Of a stretch of 62,097 bases of DNA, positions 59,186 to 62,097 are shown piece after piece. The DNA is from an uncultured Clostridia bacterium (GTDB lineage: Bacteria; Bacillota; Clostridia; Christensenellales; CAG-314), in contig CAKPYT010000018.1 in the NCBI GenBank assembly GCA_934203075.1, positions 1 through 62,097 on the forward strand. The letters run 5' to 3'. The notes below the pieces were generated by a model, which was not told the origin of the DNA, made no database searches, and was given only the letters and a program-made list of their open reading frames with translations. A program made the position numbers and the translations under genes. Each line of letters begins with the position of its first letter. Within the stretch, counting starts at the first letter, position 1.

Positions 59186-59219
59186 CATCGCCCGGCGAAA
59201 AGCCGGGCGATGTTTTTTT
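59186..59219. terminator. Bidirectional intrinsic terminator
   Basis: CATCGCCCGGC pairs with GCCGGGCGATG around a short A-rich loop; T-run on the plus side serves the LRR gene, and the hairpin also lies 3' of the converging gene at 59228. Confidence 0.88.
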
Positions 59220-59227
59220 GCTATTGT

Positions 59228-59683
59228 TTAAAATCCTTTTTTGTAAAGCCGGTCGTTAATTTTCAGCACAATACAATTCCCTGTGGAGATGGTTGCGTCC
59301 AACAGGGTGCCGTCCTCCAGCGTGCAGGAGAGGTAGACGGGCGCATACGATTGAAAGGTATTGTGCTCATCCATTTTTTGACCGTTGACTGCGATGTAGT
59401 GGTGAAAGTAACCGGCATAAACGGAGATTTTCAGGTCGTAGTATTGGTAGGTTTTGTATTTGCAGGACCATGCATTCAAAAACAGGCTGACGGGAAAAAT
59501 CGTGCAAAACCAAAAGGCGAGCGGATATTGAAAAATGCCGATAGCAAGTGTTGTCATCAGTGTCGGGTCCGCAGGAATATCTGCGTCTTTAAGCTTCAGA
59601 TAAGCCAAAAACCAAAGCACAAGAATTGCACTCCAGATGAGTTTGCGAAGCGTAAGTTTCACTCTTTCCAATACCTCTAACAT
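59228..59683 (-). CDS. Tandem-duplicated membrane protein, short copy
   Basis: 151 residues from ATG 59683 behind AGGAGGG. Two hydrophobic segments (about 15-33 and 45-72), then a conserved soluble tail beginning YDLKISVYAGYFHHYIAVNG and QKMDEHNTFQSYAPVYLSC, ending VLKINDRLYKKGF. The tail is nearly identical to that of the neighbour at 59775-60467, so this is a tandem duplicate that lacks the neighbour's extracytoplasmic insert of about 80 residues. Family not recognised; the beta-rich tail may bind a ligand. Confidence 0.82.
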   Translation of the reverse strand: MLEVLERVKLTLRKLIWSAILVLWFLAYLKLKDADIPADPTLMTTLAIGIFQYPLAFWFCTIFPVSLFLNAWSCKYKTYQYYDLKISVYAGYFHHYIAVNGQKMDEHNTFQSYAPVYLSCTLEDGTLLDATISTGNCIVLKINDRLYKKGF

Positions 59684-59729
59684 GGTACATTCCCTCCTAA
59701 GAATCAAAACGTGTCCACAAAAAGGCCTT

Positions 59730-59762
59730 AAATTTTATTGCCCGGCGAAAAGCCGGGCGATG
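59730..59762 (-). terminator. Terminator between tandem paralogues
   Basis: GCCCGGC/GCCGGGC hairpin, followed on the minus strand by AATAAAATTT. Same stem sequence as at 59186-59219, so the duplication included it. Confidence 0.7.
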
Positions 59763-59774
59763 TTTTCCGTTTTA

Positions 59775-60467
59775 TTAAAACCCGTTTTTATAAAGTTGAT
59801 TATTGATTTTCAGCACAATGCGATTCAATGTGGAAATGGTTACGTTCAGCAGGGTGCCGTCCTCCAGCGTGCAGGAAAGGTAGACGGGCGCATACGATTG
59901 AAAGGTGTTGTGTTCATCCATTTTTTGGCCGTTGACGGTGATATAGTTATGGTAATAGCCGGCGTAAACAGAGATTTTCAGGTCGTAATATCGATAAACT
60001 TTGTAGTTGCAAAGCCAGGCCTGAAAGAACAAGACCCCGAAAATCACGGTAGCAATCCAAAGATAGTTGCCGGCGAAGTGACATGCGGCTGTCGTTTCGT
60101 CAACGATGTCGCACGCTTCGACGTTAAAACTTTCTACATCTCCTTCGATGAAATAGAAAGTGCAGCTTGCTACGTTGGGACTTTGCGCATAGGGGGAAAA
60201 GTGCCCGGTTTCGGTTGTTAAAAGCAAACCTTTCGGATCGTAAAAAGAGATCGTTGCGTATCCGTCTGCAACCGGCTGATTAAACGTAAATTCAATTTCA
60301 CAGGTAGAATACTCCAGTGATTCGGAATACTCGGAAAAACCGTTTGTATCTAAAAGGGCAAAGTTGACGGGCTGTGTGTTTCTTGCCCACGAAGGGGCCA
60401 GAAGGGAAAGCAAAAAAATAATACTCCAGATGAGTTTGCGAAACGTAAGTTTAAGCCTTTCTAACAT
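59775..60467 (-). CDS. Tandem-duplicated membrane protein, long copy
   Basis: 230 residues from ATG 60467; AGGGGG lies about 11 bases upstream. Helix one at about 15-30 is followed by an extracytoplasmic insert (about 32-125) with two clustered Cys (TCEIEFTF, ASCTFYF), then helix two at about 128-150 and the conserved tail YYDLKISVYAGYYHNYITVNG...FQSYAPVYLSCTLEDGTLLN. Its expression is controlled by the leader element 2 (60485-60633); the short copy downstream has no such leader and may depend on read-through. Function unknown. Confidence 0.82.
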   Translation of the reverse strand: MLERLKLTFRKLIWSIIFLLSLLAPSWARNTQPVNFALLDTNGFSEYSESLEYSTCEIEFTFNQPVADGYATISFYDPKGLLLTTETGHFSPYAQSPNVASCTFYFIEGDVESFNVEACDIVDETTAACHFAGNYLWIATVIFGVLFFQAWLCNYKVYRYYDLKISVYAGYYHNYITVNGQKMDEHNTFQSYAPVYLSCTLEDGTLLNVTISTLNRIVLKINNQLYKNGF

Positions 60468-60484
60468 TTGTACCACTACCCCCT

Positions 60485-60633
60485 AAAAAAATAAAAGCGT
60501 GCCCACAAAAGAAGCACGCCTGCAGCAACGTCCCTCTCATGTTGCGACACATTTTCCCTAATATTAAGGTGAGAGTGTACGTTTTTGCCTATACTGCTCC
60601 CTAATATCAGGGTTTATTCAAATGTGTCGCAAC
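60485..60633 (-). ncRNA. Candidate riboswitch, element 2 (unknown class)
   Basis: Closing helix 60620-60633/60541-60554 (GTTGCGACACATTT with AAATGTGTCGCAAC); inner helix 60599-60612/60556-60569 (14 bp, two G-U); conserved AAAAACG at 60580-60586; pseudoknot CTCTC (60571-60575) with GAGAG (60534-60538). Terminator GCGTGC/GCACGC (60497-60519) followed by a T-rich run. The pseudoknot strands differ from element 1 yet still pair, which is covariation. Confidence 0.7.
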
Positions 60634-60636
60634 GCT

Positions 60637-60665
60637 ATTTTACCAAACTGCAAATAAAAAAGCAA
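60637..60665 (-). promoter_or_regulatory. Sigma-A promoter before the leader RNA (element 2)
   Basis: Minus strand: TTGCTT (60660-60665), 17 bases, TAAAAT (60637-60642), placing the start at the closing helix as in element 1. Confidence 0.72.
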
Positions 60666-60667
60666 TA

Positions 60668-61219
60668 GCTTTCCGAAGTTTTTCGGCAGGGGTTGCACAA
60701 GAATCGCGGAAGGCTGCGGAGCATTGCAAAGACTATTTTCGAACTTTCGGGGTTGGAGATTCATCAGATACCCAGACGGTGTTGACAAAGGAAAGAGGGA
60801 GAGGGTATACTTATTATGAAAAAAACAGACGTCCGGTAAGACAAGCCGGGAGATAGAACCCGCCAGTGTCGGTTTTGCCGGGTCAGCGAGCGAGGAAGGG
60901 AAGCAATCGGTGCAAACCTCTGAAGGGATCGGAAAAGACGTTCGGGCGATGCCGTTGCTTCCGGCGTCAACAGGATAGGGCACAGAGCGGCGTTCAAATT
61001 ACTTACCGCACCGTTCCGGACTTTCGGCAGCCGTTGGATCATAAAAGCGAAGCGTCTCCTGCCGGAAGACGCGGGCGACAAGGCCGGTTCCGCATAGTCG
61101 GAAAAGGCCGGGTTCCAATGTTTTGCTCCTTGCGGAAAAGGGAACTTGACGCAGGAGTTTTCTCGCGAGCCTTTTCGGGCAAGCGATAGGAGATATTTCT
61201 CGAATACAGGAAGATAGCC
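60668..61219. other. Long upstream region of the HD gene
   Basis: A plus-strand promoter TTGACA (60782-60787), 18 bases, TATACT (60806-60811) is followed by 400 bases with only a 7-codon ORF at 60816 and no ribosome-sited gene. A long 5' leader, or an unrecognised RNA, is possible. Confidence 0.5.
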
Positions 61220-61648
61220 ATGATTTATACCGATTTCACAAAAAAAGCGTTGAAACTATGTTTCGAAGCACACAAAGACCAGGTCGACAAAACGGATATG
61301 CCGTACGTCTTTCATCCTTTTCACCTGGCAGAGCAAATGGATGACGAATTGTCGACGATTTGCGCTTTGCTGCACGACGTCGTAGAAGATACTCCCCTGA
61401 CGTTGGAAGACCTATCGGAAAGAGGGTTCCCTCCGGAAGCGATAGAGGCGTTAAAACTGCTTACGCACGACGATTCCGTTCCCTATATGGAATACGTCGA
61501 AAAAATAGCGGGAAATCCAACCGCGAAAAAGGTAAAAATAGCGGATCTGAGGCATAACAGCGACCTTACAAGATTTGACTTTGTGGATGAAAAAACAAGA
61601 GAACGCTGCAAAAAGTATCAGGAGGCATTGGCGTTGTTGTTAAAGTAG
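61220..61648 (+). CDS. HD-domain (p)ppGpp hydrolase-like protein
   Basis: 142 residues from ATG 61220 behind AGGAAG. The HD/PDEase motif set of SpoT/Mesh1-type hydrolases is complete: FEAHKDQVDKTDMPYVFHPFHLAEQM (His of motif 1), CALLHDVVEDT (HD), and KVKIADLRHNSDLTRF (Asp near the end). No synthetase, TGS or ACT domains, so a small stand-alone alarmone hydrolase or another nucleotide phosphohydrolase. Monocistronic; a terminator-like stem lies at 61734-61779. Confidence 0.88.
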   Translation: MIYTDFTKKALKLCFEAHKDQVDKTDMPYVFHPFHLAEQMDDELSTICALLHDVVEDTPLTLEDLSERGFPPEAIEALKLLTHDDSVPYMEYVEKIAGNPTAKKVKIADLRHNSDLTRFDFVDEKTRERCKKYQEALALLLK

Positions 61649-61947
61649 TTTTTGCAAGCAAAAACCCTAAACCCAAAGGCACCTATATGCGTTTTATACG
61701 GAAAAACGTCTGCCTTTACGTCTTTATAAAAAGAAAGATAGTTTTCTGCCGCAAGAACAAGGGAAATCTATCTTTTTTATTTTCCGGAAAACGAATAAAA
61801 ATACGCACCCGGAGAGATCTCTCAGGTACGTATATTCTCTGCAGGGGAGAATCAAAAAAACGAACCCCGATTTTACATCGAAGTTCGTTTTTTGATTTAA
61901 TAATTTGATTTAATAAAAAGAACCGCGGGTGTCCCCGCGGTTTTCAC
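61649..61947. other. Intergenic spacer with three hairpins
   Basis: AAAGATAG/CTATCTTTT (61734-61776, T-rich after), AAAAAACGAAC/GTTCGTTTTTT (61855-61893, bidirectional) and AACCGCGGG/CCCGCGGTT (61921-61942, minus-strand T-run). No gene. Confidence 0.6.
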
Positions 61948-62097
61948 TGGTGGAGATAAGGGGATTCGCTCCGCTCGCTTTAAGTTTCCGCTTGTTTTAA
62001 GTCGTAAAATCTTATAAATGCGATTTTAATTTTCACGCGTTTTTAAGTATTCGCCGCTCGCTATCACGCCGGGACTGCAAACAACCGTTCCTTCGGT
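61948..62097 (-). ncRNA. Possible tRNA- or tmRNA-like 3' end (5' part outside window)
   Basis: On the minus strand the sequence ends CGAATCCCCTTATCTCCACCA, which looks like T-loop, T-stem, acceptor strand and CCA of a tRNA-Ala-like molecule, directly before a minus-strand terminator (61921-61942). Upstream, however, the T-loop begins AGCGAAT instead of TTCGAAT and the T-stem has a C-C mismatch. Could be tmRNA, a decayed tRNA or an attachment-site remnant. Confidence 0.3.

Overview
The window reads as a chromosomal segment of an endospore-forming anaerobic member of the Clostridia, probably an uncultured gut lineage. The pointers are a SpoIIE homologue, many Gram-positive lipoproteins with G+C-moderate codon use, strong AGGAGG ribosome binding sites, a coenzyme-B12-dependent glutamate fermentation operon and a trimeric bifurcating-type [FeFe]-hydrogenase operon. 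No phage or insertion sequence genes are visible.

Region 1 (1-24461, all on the minus strand) is centred on glutamate. It holds poly-gamma-glutamate synthesis genes (pgsB-pgsC-pgsW) and glutamate racemase (murI). It also holds an eight-gene operon of about 11 kb: two gamma-glutamyltranspeptidase/CapD-type lipoproteins, a DctM-like permease, an unannotated 54-residue two-helix membrane protein, two surface-anchored M14/AstE-like zinc hydrolases, a DUF6305-like lipoprotein and a large OB-fold lipoprotein. A divergent citrate-lyase-ligase-like gene follows. Last comes the methylaspartate pathway operon (glmS-glmL-glmE-mal). Together these could make, trim, take up and ferment gamma-linked glutamate; the coupling is inferred from gene order. 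pgsA/capA is not visible in the window.

Region 2 (24682-37308) is mixed: a PHP phosphatase, spoIIE, UDP-galactopyranose mutase with a DUF4422 glycosyltransferase (surface polysaccharide), a secreted lipase-like protein with an ABC exporter pair, and long strand-skewed non-coding spacers. Region 3 (37309-41310) has tRNA-Arg(ACG) whose 3' end and terminator are duplicated downstream, a transcobalamin-C-like lipoprotein, an alpha/beta hydrolase that has lost its nucleophile, a DUF951 protein and signal peptidase I.

Region 4 (41409-52877) is a hydrogen/redox module. A TM1266-type hydrogenase regulator sits behind a structured leader, followed by a NMT1/Tau-type ABC importer. Then comes a ten-gene operon with a perfect Rex operator, encoding HydC, HydB and HydA plus an embedded signalling set (HydS-like sensory hydrogenase, two DRTGG proteins, two HATPase proteins, a PHP protein and a 2Fe-2S protein).

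Region 5 (53221-62097) carries surface lipoproteins, an M18 acidic-residue aminopeptidase, a tandem pair of membrane proteins and an HD hydrolase. Two unlinked genes here (53433 plus strand, 60467 minus strand) are preceded by leaders with the same layout: closing helix, inner helix, conserved AAAAACG, covarying pseudoknot, then intrinsic terminator. I do not recognise this RNA class; it is the best candidate for an undescribed regulatory system in the window.
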